Below, in pieces: positions 44,371 to 57,842 of a stretch of DNA of 64,000 nt; within the stretch, counting starts at the first letter, position 1; every line of letters begins with the position of its first letter. A program made the translations under genes and the position numbers. The notes under the pieces were generated by a model that was not told the DNA's origin, did no database searches, and was given only the letters and a program-made list of their open reading frames with translations. This DNA comes from Paramyrothecium sp. XJ0827 (lineage: Eukaryota > Ascomycota > Sordariomycetes > Hypocreales > Stachybotryaceae): positions 2,170,001 through 2,234,000 of the forward strand of contig JAJFPB010000008.1 of assembly GCA_020881915.1 (NCBI GenBank). Reading direction: 5' to 3'.

Positions 44371-46352
44371 GTTAATGACTCGAGTGTTGTGTCTGGCCGT
44401 ACGTCCAAACCGAACCGGTGCGCAAATCCCGCAGGGCCTAGTGAACGGCCAGAACGGATATATAAGATAGTCTGGCACCTAATCCTCGGCGTGTCCTCCT
44501 GCAGGTACGAACTTTGGAGGGCCCAGAAGGGCCTCATCTTGGCGGGCCACGGAACGGCACTTCCAAAGCAGGGACTCAGCCAGAGCGACTCGGCTTGTTT
44601 GTGGCTTCTCGGGGATGGCTACCGGCGGCGTGGGTAGGCTCTCGCTGCCAAGAGGAAACAGAAATGACTGGGAAGCCCATCCTCCAGCCCTCTGCCTCGG
44701 GCCAATCGACCCATGGTCCGAAGTCGAATAGCTTTAGCCACCACCTCGGTCTGCATGAAGTCCAGGGTCCAGCCAACTGCACTGTACAAGGATAACTGTG
44801 TTGAGGCAAGCGGCAACGCACTGAAACTGCTACCAAACGCGGAAAAAGCAAGTATTGAAGCAGGGTGCATGGGTGGACGTGATACTGTGCCACACATAGT
44901 CCCACCTCATGCATGCGGTTGATTAGATAGAGGGGTTGCTGCCAGGTATCAACCATGTCCGAGCCGGGGCCGGGCCCTTGGAGCGAGTTCTGTGCAGCTT
45001 CTCATCGCTGGGCTTACTTATGGGTCTCGAGGCCGTCTTGGCTCCATACAAAGTACGGGACACGTCCCTGATCCTTCAACCCGCATCTCTGCATCTTCAA
45101 CGCTAAGCTAATGACGAGTTCGAAAGTAATCTCCGAAAAAACGGCCAAGAACGGTGACGAGGCCACTTCCATGGGACCACAAGGCACGAACTATTTATCA
45201 AGTATTGCATGTTTCTTCCCCATCTATGTGGTACTGGCTAAGATCCCAAAACAACTCCTGGTCTGGGGTGTCTTTTGGGGAATATCTGCACGTGGGCAGG
45301 GGCCAACAAGATCGACGATGATTGGTCATGGCGCTCGCTACTTTGCCACCAACGGTCTGGTATACTGGGGCAACATCTGAAAGCACTTGGGCTCGCCTTG
45401 CGCGCTTACTTGCTAGGCGATTTGCAATTCCGACAAGAAGGTGGGGAAGCTTCTGGCGAGAGCCTAGCTTCATATACAGCCGTGGGTGCCCATGGTCTGT
45501 TCTGTATTTCTAATCTGCAAAATTGCGAGAGATGAAAGTGAAGGTTGTATGCAGGGGTGAACAAATAGTCGGGCAATAGCTGCTGCAACGGGAGCCGGCC
45601 GAGTGAGACAGGACAGGCCAGGACATGCAAGAGGAAAAATCCCAGTGATAGCAGGAATTGGCCACAAGCGAGGCAACTTCCTACTCGGCCGTAGCAGTTT
45701 TGCAAAAAGCCGCAGGGCATGCAGTAGTCTGGTCTTGCGGATATCCTCCCCGGGCCGATCCTTGCCATTCCTGAGGCTATGTGGAGATGAGCAGATAGTT
45801 AGTGTATTCAGTCTGCTAGTCTAGCCTTACAAAGGTTCTCGCTCCTCCAGCTGGTAGGGGTCGCTGGCTCCGGCGGAGACTCTTGGCACTTTGTTATGTC
45901 GCTTAGAGACTCGGGGATGCGCCGGAGCTTCGCGTCCCACCAGCAGAGCAGAGCTTCGGTGTCGTCCAACAGTCCGTAGGAGTCGACGCTTACTATGTTG
46001 GTTGGTTTGGCGACTGGGATCATGTACAGACTCCAGCAAGCAGAGAGCGAGCCCGACGACCCGGTTCAAGATTGCCACCCACAGCAATTCATGCAGCATG
46101 CAGGCGAGCTGTCCGGGGCGCGGCGCGATCCCCACGTGCGTCGGTGGCCATGAGATGGACGGACCCCACGCGGATAGTTGCGGTAAAAGAATACAAATCC
46201 TGGGCTGCCGCACCAAAGTTTGCATCACCTCATCTCGTGGTGTTCGCACAGAGCATTTCAATTAACCTGAGACCGGGCTTGCGCCGTGAAGTCCCGCTAC
46301 CCGTCCATCCGTAGCAGAAGTCTCTCGTCGTCGCTCCTTAGCTCAAGCCACC
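44371..46352. other. Divergent intergenic region with a possible transporter remnant
   Basis: This is 2 kb between the rhodopsin-like gene and the BBE-like oxidase gene. The only protein-like stretch is at 45111-45380 (see the separate entry). No other gene is visible. Confidence 0.45.
45111..45380 (+). pseudogene. Possible MFS transporter remnant
   Basis: This 89-codon frame starts with a charged segment, followed by NYLSSIACFFPIYVVLAKIP, which resembles the second membrane span of anion:cation symporter (Dal5-like) MFS proteins with its proline after the helix. VWGVFWGISA resembles the next span. No continuation can be followed beyond the stop in any frame. The assignment is weak. Confidence 0.25.
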
Positions 46353-48212
46353 ATGCGCTCCCTGGCCCTCCTCTCGCTGCTCGCGGCGTCCCTGGTCACT
46401 GCGCAGGAGTGTAGATGCGTAAGTCACCCCGTTGTGGAGGCGCGGTAGACCATCGTCGAGCCGTGCCGCGCCGTCTCGCCGTCTAGCCCAGCTACTAATA
46501 GAGCTGAACAGGTCCCCGGCGACAAGTGCTGGCCGTCGCAATGCTCCTGGGATACGCTGGACCACCGTCTCGGCGGCAACAAGCTCATCAAGAGCGAGCC
46601 AATTGCGCGCGCCTGCTATGATGGCCCTCACAAGGACCTGGCCAAGTGCGCCTACGTGAACAAGATGTGGTCGGACCAGGACTTCCAGACATCCAACCCC
46701 ATCGGCCGGCCCTACCCCTACAACATCACCTGCGCGCCCGTCGACTACGCCGCCAACCAGGAGCCCGGAACCTGCCTGCTGGGCCCGTTGCCGACCTACG
46801 CCGTCAACGCGACCACGCGCGAGGACATCGCCCAGACCCTGGCCTACGCGAAGCGCAAGAACATCCGCCTCGTCGTGACCGGCACCGGCCACGACCTGCT
46901 CGCCCGCTCTGATGGCTACGGAGGCCTCGAGGTCTGGCTCCGCCACTTCCGCAACGGCATCAACTTCCAGAAGAAGTACAAGCCTTCTGGCGGCTGCGCC
47001 AAGTCCGGATGGACCGGCAGCGCCATCCACATCAACGGCAACTACCAGTGGCGCGACGTCTACAAGGTGGCCAAGGACAACAACGTCATTGTTGTCGGCG
47101 GCGGTGCCCTCTCCGTCGGCGCCATCGGTGGATACTCTGCCGGCGGTGGCCACGGCCCTGCCACGCGCAACTACGGTCTCGGCGCGGACCAGATCCTCGA
47201 GGTCGAGGTCATGCTGGCTGACGGCAGAATTGTCATTGCCAACCATTGCCAGAACACCGACCTCCTGCGTGCCCTTCGAGGTGGCGGCCCTGGCTACGGC
47301 ATCGTCCTCAGCAACGTTGTCAAGGCGTACCCCAACGTCGATGTCGTGACCTTCCACTCCCTTGCCATTGCCCCTTATGTTCAGACCCCCGAGAACGCCG
47401 ATCTCCTCGACGCCGTCACCGTCATGCTCCAGGCCTACCCCGACATGAATGAAGCTGGCTTTGCCGGCTACGCGTACTGGTTCCGCAACTTCCCGGGTCC
47501 CTTCATTGGTAACATCCAGTCTGGCTATTCGCACGGATTCTGGACCATCGGAAAGACCCAGGAGGAGGCCGACGCTGCCTTCGCGCCCGTCCGTGCCGCT
47601 CTCGAGCCCTTCAAGGACCGTCTCCTTGTCCACGAGAGCTTCAAGACTTACCCTGACTACTGGTCATTCTACCACACCGAGTCGGGTCTGTACGACCCTA
47701 CCGGTGACACTTCGATTCTCACTTCTCGTTTGATCGACCGCCCCGCCCTTGAGGACTACGACAAGGTGCGTGAGGCCGTTGAGGTCATGAGCGGTAGCGC
47801 CGACGAGTTTGCCTCCAACGTTGTGCTCCTTGTCGGCGGTGGCCAGGTGTTCAAGGACGCTGCCGACAAGACGTCCGGCCTGCACCCTGCGTGGCGCACA
47901 TCTCCCTTCGCCCTGGTCACCGGCCGTGGCATCCCCAAGACGGCGAGCAACGAGGTGCGCAAGTTTGTCATGGACGACGTGACCTTTGTCAAGGGCGCCG
48001 CCACCAAGAAGCTGGCCCCCAACACCGGCGGCTACATGAACGAGGGTGACCGACACGACCCCGACTACAAGCAGACCTTTTACGGATCCAACTATGCCGC
48101 TCACCTTGCCACCAAGAGGAAGTACGACCCCGACCACGTCTTCTTCTGCCCCACCTGTGTCGGTTCCGAGGACTGGGTCGAGAGGCCGGATGGACCTCTT
48201 TGCCGGGCATAG
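46353..48212 (+). CDS. Secreted FAD-linked oxidase, BBE-like (PCMH-type)
   Basis: This gene encodes 588 aa in two exons, 46353-46418 and 46512-48212; the intron is 93 nt (GTAAGT..GAACAG). The first exon encodes only the signal peptide (LALLSLLAASLVTAQ) plus ECRC. The mature protein starts VPGDKCWPSQ, as in secreted fungal berberine-bridge-type oxidases. The FAD-binding PCMH domain includes NATTREDIAQTLAYAKRKNIRLVVTGTGHDLL, whose His (about residue 148) is the usual 8-alpha FAD link, then VVGGGALSVGAIGGYSAGGGHG and YGLGADQILEVEVMLADG. At the site of the second covalent link the family's Cys (GxCxxVG) is not present. The BBE domain ends with YDPDHVFFCPTCVGSEDW. The substrate is unknown. The gene is very GC-rich, which creates long antisense frames. 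Confidence 0.93.
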
Positions 48213-49277
48213 ACTTGTAAATAATGGCATTGTGCATTAGCGGAGCAGGGTTTTAGAGTTATCCTTGTATTATACCACATTCTCTAGATACATCAAGAAT
48301 CCTTTGTATACCATATTTGTCTGGTTATAAACCAGTAAATATACCAAGTGTTCTAGCTCCGTGAATATTTGGGTGCAGCAGTTCCTAGGCAAGGCGAAAC
48401 TGTCACACCATCGGATCCTAGAATCTATATTCAAAGGTCTGGGCATTCATGTAGCTCTATTCAGGCTCAAAGGGTTGCTCTGAATTAACTTAATATGCAT
48501 CATCGAGTACGGAGCAGGAGAAAATCAACAATTAACGAATGACAACAGCTTCCACGGGTACCTGGACAAGCCTACCCTAGAGCTGCTCTTCATGAACTAG
48601 ACACGATAAATTCTGTGCGTGAGTACTGAAATCTCATAGCAAGGCTATAGAATCAATCTAATAGGTAAATGATATATCTCAATTTCCAAAAACTTACTTT
48701 GACTTAGTGTCAATCGACAAAAGCTGGAAAAGCACCCCGTTAAGTCAAGGATTCACAATCAGGCATGAGGATATCATAAGTGTAACCGTCTGTGATGGTG
48801 AAAAGGGACTCCATCGAAAAGTTGGAGAGGATCGAAAGTTGAACTGGAAAGGGTGTGCTGAGGTGGGCTCATGTTTACTTGTTTAAGATGTAAAGGCTCG
48901 TACTTGGTGTCCTGAGTGCATAAGTTGTCTCCGATCTCAAACCATGCGATCGCGATCCGCTCGCTAGCCAAGCCCACCAGAACAAAAAGCCCACAGCCTG
49001 ATCTGCAGCCTGACCACAAATACGACCGGACACCCACACCCATTACGTAGCCAAGTGTTTTATGACTTGGCTGAGCACATCTTGCGAAAAGAGATGGTAT
49101 TGGCAATGACATCATAATCGTCACACCTAATTATATATCCAGTGTGAACATCGCGTCCACGTAGTGGATTGAATGGACTTTATTGTTGTAATATAACAGC
49201 GAAACGTACCCAAAGCAGAACGAGGCAAAACAAGAAACTAAGCCGGGATACTTCAGACCGCCAAACATCCCTTGAAA
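48213..49277. other. Intergenic region upstream of the CON-6 gene
   Basis: This is 1.06 kb. A TATATA at 49132-49137 lies about 145 bp before the CON-6 ATG. Nothing else is evident. Confidence 0.45.
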
Positions 49278-49578
49278 ATGGCTTCCCAAGGCAACAAATC
49301 TGTCATGTCTGACGACATGCAGGAGCTCACGCAGGGCAAGGAGGACATTTCTAACCAGATCCGGGGCCACAAAGCTAATCTTTCTAATCCCAGTAAGACA
49401 GGCCCCGTACTGCGACTTCCCATAAGTTGACGTGATTCTAGACACGAGCGAGGAGTCAAAGGCGAACAGCAAGCAAGCCATCGAGGATCTCGGCGGCGAC
49501 AGCAACACGTTGGGCAATCACGCTCGGAGCAAAAACGCCGCTGAAACGCTGGAGGGCAGCCGCGTCATGACATCTTGA
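49278..49578 (+). CDS. con-6: Small conidiation-specific protein, CON-6 family
   Basis: This small gene of 83 aa has two exons, 49278-49392 and 49442-49578, separated by a 49-nt intron (GTAAGA..ATTCTAG). Exon 1 encodes MASQGNKSVMSDDMQELTQG, then DISNQIRGHKANLSNP. The splice completes NPNTSEESKANSKQAIEDLGG. The GxKAxLxNPNxSEESKxxxxxxLxxL repeat is the hallmark of the CON-6 family of small hydrophilic proteins made in conidia; a second half (LGNHARSKNAAETLEG) is weaker. The length is close to that of Neurospora CON-6. Its size and the intron make it easy to miss. It is convergent with the neighbouring MFS transporter gene. Confidence 0.85.
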
Positions 49579-49747
49579 TTCTCAGTGTACATGGATATCT
49601 AGTAGCGTTTTTCAGTATAAGCTTGCAACTTCCTTATTGTGGGCGCACTGGCGCGTTAAGATGGGGAAAACGCAATGAATTCCACTCTTCAAGTTCCTGT
49701 TGAAATATGGACTTCAATATTTATCACAAGGCTGCACTAATATATGA

Positions 49748-51529
49748 CTATACGGAGATCTCATTTGCCTTCACTCCCACCTTGACATCCTCTTCGCTCT
49801 GGACATCAGACCAAGGATTGAGCTTTGTTGTTCCAAACTTCCTGATAGGAACCCTTTGGATAAAGAGATGATCGATTTCTTCCAAAGTCTTGCCGCTGCA
49901 ATCTGGGATACAGAATATCGTGAACAGAAGAGCACAGACAGCTGTGGAACCAAAGATGAAGCCCACCTTGGACCCCAGTCCGGCATATGGCTCGTTCAGG
50001 AGATATGGAATGGAAAACGAGACGGTGAATTGGATGACAATGTTGAAGACGCTGCCGAAAGCGTAGGTGAGGTCCCGCAATCGATTGGTGGGTATCTCGG
50101 CAGCGACGACGTGTGAGAGTGGCGCCCAACCGAAGCTGAAGCCGGCGCCAAATACTGTGAGCATACTGACGATGCCGGTCTTCACACCATGGGATGGGTT
50201 CGAAACGGTACCCAATCCGCCCATGGTCATCAAAGCAGCGACCTGGAAGAGGGATCCGGTCGCCATTAACGGCCTGGTGTGGAAGGTTTGGTTAGGTTTT
50301 GTAAGAGTCCAATCGGGAGTGACACTTACTTTCGCCCAACCTTGTCCGCAAGGTATTGACAGGCAAATACGACGACAATGTTGATTGCAGTATTGACGGT
50401 GGACATGGTGTATGGATTGACATTGCCAAGCGACTGGATGAAAATCGTGCCGTAGACAGAAGCAAAATTCTGCCCGGTCAATTGAAGAAAGACATTGGTT
50501 CCGACCACAATCATCGTCCGCTTCAAGTTGGCTTGAGAGTTATGTTAGCTATGGCACGAGACATGAAACAAATGCAACAACTTACTGCCCTGGAACAGCT
50601 CCTTAAAAGTGCCCTTCTCGACAACCACATTCATGTTGCTCTGAATGTGTCGAAATTCTTCAGCGATTTGGTCTTCGGAATACGCCCCGTGACGAAGCAG
50701 TTTGAGAGAAGCCAAAGCGTCTTCTGGGCGGTTTTGGGTTAAGAGCCATCGCGGTGACTACCAGTGCGATTATCAGAAAGATTGCTTGTATCCATATATG
50801 GAGTTTGACTTACCTCTGGCAACCACCATACACCTACAAGCAGTACGGAGGGGATGACAAAGAAGAGGCCTAGAGGGATTCTCCACGAGGCGTGGCTTGG
50901 AATGTCACTCGTACCACGGCATATTCCGGACATGACCAAACTGCCAATCTAGAATGGTCAGTCATGTCTTCCAGTACCTAGAGACATCCTAATGCACGTA
51001 CTAATAGACCAGATTGATAGGTGCCAACAACGAAGCCGCGCACCTCCCGGGGAACAAGTTCAGATTGGAGCACTGGAACGAGCGCAAGTTCCATTCCGAT
51101 ATAGATGTATGCCACACATCGGCCAACAATCATCTGCTCCCGGTGTCGAGACGTTACCAGTATGATCGCGGCAATGAGCGCCCAGAAGCACATGCTGAAC
51201 ATGGCGATACGGCGGCCGTAGCGGCGGCTGACCAAATTGCCAAAGACCAATCCAAAAACGAAACCGATGTAGTTGAGACTGTTGAGGAGCGACAGGTAAG
51301 TTGTCTTGAGGACATACGTTCCGGTGTCTGGATCGTGCCAACCGAATTGCTGCTTGAAGAAGGGCATCGCCTGGGTGTTGGCGAAGGCTGCTTGGTCTGC
51401 GCCAAAGTTCACCTGCGACAACGCAATCAGAGCACACGAATAGAACAGTCTGCCATTGAAGTGTCCCAGTAGGCTCCGACGGGCTGACGTTCCGGCGACA
51501 GAGGTGGCAGACGCAACGGACGGCGCCAT
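49748..51529 (-). CDS. MFS sugar-porter-like transporter (maltose/general alpha-glucoside type)
   Basis: This gene encodes 520 aa in five exons: 51529-51002, 50948-50814, 50757-50586, 50531-50330 and 50273-49748. All four introns are 53-56 nt with GTACGT or GTAAGT donors. The landmarks are ALSQVNFGADQAAFANTQAM in the first span, FGLVFGNLVSRRYGRRIAM, ELVPREVRGFVVGTYQSGLL, WWLPESPRWLLTQNR across a splice (the PESPRWL motif), LTGQNFASVYGTIF, LADKVGRKPLM and HVVAAEIPTNRLRDLTYAFG. The last two fit the sugar porter family, and PESPRWLLTQNR is canonical. It is an importer in the plasma membrane. It is divergent from a sulfatase gene, so a sulfated sugar or the sulfatase product is a possible cargo, by inference only. 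TATAAAG lies at 51659. Confidence 0.9.
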
Positions 51530-54062
<2,533 letters not shown>

Positions 54063-54161
54063 TGGTTCTATTTTGTGTGAACATGCAATTATATCAACGA
54101 GCACACAACTCCGACCCCTTCCCTATGAAGCACAAAATCTTTCTGATGATCTTTGGCCTAG

Positions 54162-56474
54162 TCATCTGTCAACCATGGAAGTCCCAGAAGATTCACATGT
54201 CGCCTGATATAGTCTGTGTAGCACAGAAGCCATCAATTGAGTCTCAGCTGAATCGCGTCCCCAATACCGAAGACTGCTGATAGACAGCCTCACTAACTGA
54301 CGCCAGTCCGATGGTGCGTAGACCTTGCTTGATGGTTGTAAAGCTATGCCGAGGAGGAGTGTTGCGCATAGAAACTTTCTCCGGCAGCTGAACCAAGAGC
54401 CGCCGTGCCGATAGCGATTGGCACGTGTGGTGATTATTTGCCGACAGGCCTCCACAGCCTTGTGTGCCAGCTCTACCATTTCATCACTGAGGGAGCGCGA
54501 ATCTCTGTGTAAAACGTAGTACAGAACGGGCCTTAGGACTAGCTCTCTCCATTCGAGGAAACGGCCCCGTAGGAGTATCGTCAGTTCGTCATCGGGAAAC
54601 TCCTTCTCATCAAACTGTATAACCGCAGGGATGTGACTGTGCCTGTCACCAAATCAGCGCCAACTACTAAGTAACGACAGCCTGATGCGGGAATGACGTA
54701 CCATACTGATATTTGCTCTTCGTGATATTGGCATTGTCGGACCAGTGATGAAGGGCTGTTCAACCATTTCTCCTCCCCTCCCCCATAAATCGAATGGATC
54801 GTGGTGTCAATCGTCCGTCGGAGAGAAATTTCTGCTAGGTAGTATGCCCAGCTCCTCTGTTCGAGGATACGAGATTGCTCTACCTCAATAGGTGAGCGTG
54901 GCGATATGACTTCAACATTAGTTGATCCCAAGTTTTGCGGCGGGACAGGAAATGCGTCAGGATAAGGGAGGCTCTCTAGCCCGCTTGATTGGAACTCCAT
55001 CTCCAAGAGAAACTCGCTACAGGCAAATGGTCAGCGAAATCAATAAAGTAGACAGCTGGCAATGTGATACGTACTCTTCCGCCCTATAACATGACCAAAA
55101 CAAGCGCTGCTCCAGGTGTTGGTCAGAAGGGTCAGTCATTGACTCGGGACATGGCCTTTCCTTCCGGCATTGTAAATGAGCGTGAAGCCTGCTGGAAGCC
55201 TGCTGTATCTGAAACAGAGCTTCTACAGGGCGAAAAGCAAATTTCTCATACATGTGAGCAAAGAAGAAACATTGAATGTCCTGGATGGAATGACCCAGAA
55301 GACCAAGCCTCTTCTTGGCAGCCAGGTAGTACGATTCCGCCCGAGCACCACGCTCCCTGTCGTCCATTCTTCCTGAATGGCTGGGTTTGTCTGGATTATC
55401 GAGCTCAGCGGGAGGATCGTGCAATGATTTATCCCATGGTTGCGTATAGGCGGCTAAGGCACAGGCCAACAACTATGCAAATGTGAGACAATGAGACGGC
55501 ACGTTGTTGGGAGAGCTTACCACAAGACAGGAACCCGAGTCCCACTTCAAACCATATTCCTCCACATTTCTCGCAAGTCGCATGAGATCAGAGCTTCGTA
55601 GTATTGGGTTCCGATGGTGAACGTGTTTGAGAAAGGCAACGCACAATGAAACTACGGAATCGTCCATGAGATTATGGGATACTGAGGTTGTCTCGTGACT
55701 CTGCGCCGCCACAGGGTGAATGGCGAAGGGAAAGGAGGTGATTTCGCGGTCTTCGCTGGACAATACGGAGCGAAAGACTGGCCATTTTAGAACCGCCTCG
55801 CACCGAGTTTTGTAGTATGAATGTTCCCCCTGCAGTTTGCCTGGGGATAACAACTGGTCCGGCTGGCGTGAAGCGAAGCTGCCATCAGTGCGTGGGGATA
55901 AAGTGGCTACCTGGTCTCGATCAGGGATTTGCGAAGCATCTGGCGAAGCGAGGAAAGGAAAGTCATTCTGCGGAATATCGCGGGACGAGCTCTGCAGAAG
56001 GCCCTTAATCTCGTCCAGACGCACGAGAATTTGCTGGCTAGTAATTCCTGTCGTGACCGCGAGACCTTGAGCCGCGTCTTGATCCAACCCGTCAGCGTCG
56101 GCGTAAACACACCGGGCGCGATGCCGTTGACAGTATGTGCAGGATGGACGAGCATTGTCACATTTAGTCTTTCTAATGCGGCAGAACTCGCATGCGGTGG
56201 CTGCGCGTTTTCGCCGTGCAAAGGCGGTGCTCGAAGCTGCCCGCTTACGCTTCGCCGGAGGTTGAAGAGGGCGCGGGCGACCTTCTGATTCTTCGTCTAA
56301 GGAATGAGCAGAGTCTAAACGACCATTGGGTTCGCTGAGGGAAAGGCTCTGGCCATGTTGGGCATCTTCAAGATCATTTGCCGTGTCTGAGGACGCCTCG
56401 TGCGATACGTGCCGTTGCTCATAGGAGCGTGATTCTCGCATCTCGACGCAGCAGATTGGCGAATGGAGTTTCAA
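54162..56474 (-). CDS. Zn(II)2Cys6 transcription factor near the sulfatase
   Basis: This gene encodes 715 aa in four exons: 56474-55521, 55472-55075, 55016-54702 and 54642-54162; the introns are 48-59 nt with GTAAGC or GTACGT donors. The zinc cluster, C-X2-C-X6-C-X6-C-X2-C-X6-C (ACEFCRIRKTKCDNARPSC), sits near residue 93 after a basic KRKRAASSTAFARRKR stretch that could be the nuclear signal. The fungal-specific domain follows: VSLCVAFLKHVHHRNPIL, LLACALAAYTQPWD, AESYYLAAKKRLGLLGHSIQDIQCFF, LFWSCYRAED, WAYYLAEISLRRTID and a long helical tail. An ATG at 56441 is an alternative start. It is convergent with the sulfatase gene (99 bp between stops). It may control the sulfatase and transporter genes; this is not shown by the sequence. 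Confidence 0.88.
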
Positions 56475-57842
56475 GCTAATTGGCTACCCCAGTATGCAGG
56501 CAACGATGATGACTATGGTATCGTTAAGTCGGTTGCACAAAAGTGTCGTACTTGTCGGAGATTCCGCGGAGCAGTCCTTGGACCCCAATGGACGCGATGC
56601 GATGGCGCAATCGACAAGCCATGCCGAAGTGGGAACGCCAACAAGAGCTCCGCAACGCATCCTAGTAGTCAGTCAGAAATGGCAACTCGGCCGCCAGTTC
56701 TGAATCATGGCTCATAAACTACGAACAATGCCGCCACAACTAGACACAGTTTCCAATGCATGAACCGAGCCAGTGTTGGCGGATCACATTTATGTATGAG
56801 TGTTCTGCTTGCGAGGCTGTGCTCAATTAATGTCTGACAGTTTCCCATACTAGATTGCTCGTCTCCAAAGCCCGAGGAACTCATAGCTTGTGTAGACTCG
56901 ACATGACCTCTGCAAATTGTTCTCGTGATAAGAGTCTAAAATGACCTTGCATACGTGGTCACTGTATTATCATTGACTCGGGATTTGTGCACTAGGGAGT
57001 ATCGCAGGCGTTGACCATCAATCTTATGCCATTATTGAATCGCAATGCATCCGTGGCATTGTGCGAATAGCTTTTAGAGTATAAAGTATAACACATTATG
57101 CATCATGAGAACAAGCCTGCATTGACGGTAATAAGCACAGTCTGAAAAGCAAACAAAAATTCGAAAGGCTTGCTCTGGCGGTGTGCAGTCAAGTCACACG
57201 CTGCGGTGTCACAGCGACGTCTCCCGGGCGACCAGATCACACACATGCCATGCTGTCTAGCTGCTACTCATCCGCAGGCTCGGAAAGTGCCCTTAGACGG
57301 CTTTTTACACTCCTGAATGCACACAACCGAGTTCCCGTGCGAGCCACTATGCGCGGCTCAGCCTCACCAACCAAAAGCCTTGTGGCTGCACTCCGCACAT
57401 CTCGGCTATCTTGGCAGCTCTGGTGGGAGTCGCGGTACGTAGCAGAAGACAATCGTCATGCATCGAATCATGCGGGACGGCTCGCAGTGGATCTACAGAT
57501 GCGGCGCTGATTACCGATCTCGATAAGATCTGTAGCTTGTATTTGTTGACATTGATTGAGCAAGCCTCAGAACATTTGGTACCAATCATGGCAGCCAATG
57601 AGCCTCCAGCGACGTGGGGGGTTGTTTGCCAGTTTTCAGCTCTATGTTTGTCGCATGAGTGAACGAGTCTCCCATAAATCCCCTATCGAAGATCTTCTGG
57701 CTTCTCTTCCTTTGTAGGTTTCATTTGGTCAGAAGTTTTGACGCAGCGAGTGCGCCAAGAATCTTCAACTACGGAACAACCACACCGATGGTAACTATCC
57801 AGCTCAACCTACTTGATCTACGTGTGCTCTGAAGTATATACC
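56475..57842. other. Divergent intergenic region
   Basis: This is 1.37 kb between the regulator and HET genes. I see no gene in it. Confidence 0.5.

Noticed and set aside
46338..47633. A 431-codon minus-strand open frame over the BBE-like oxidase
   Set aside because: It is the antisense shadow of a GC-rich, codon-biased gene. It is rich in V, G, A and D, with no motif.
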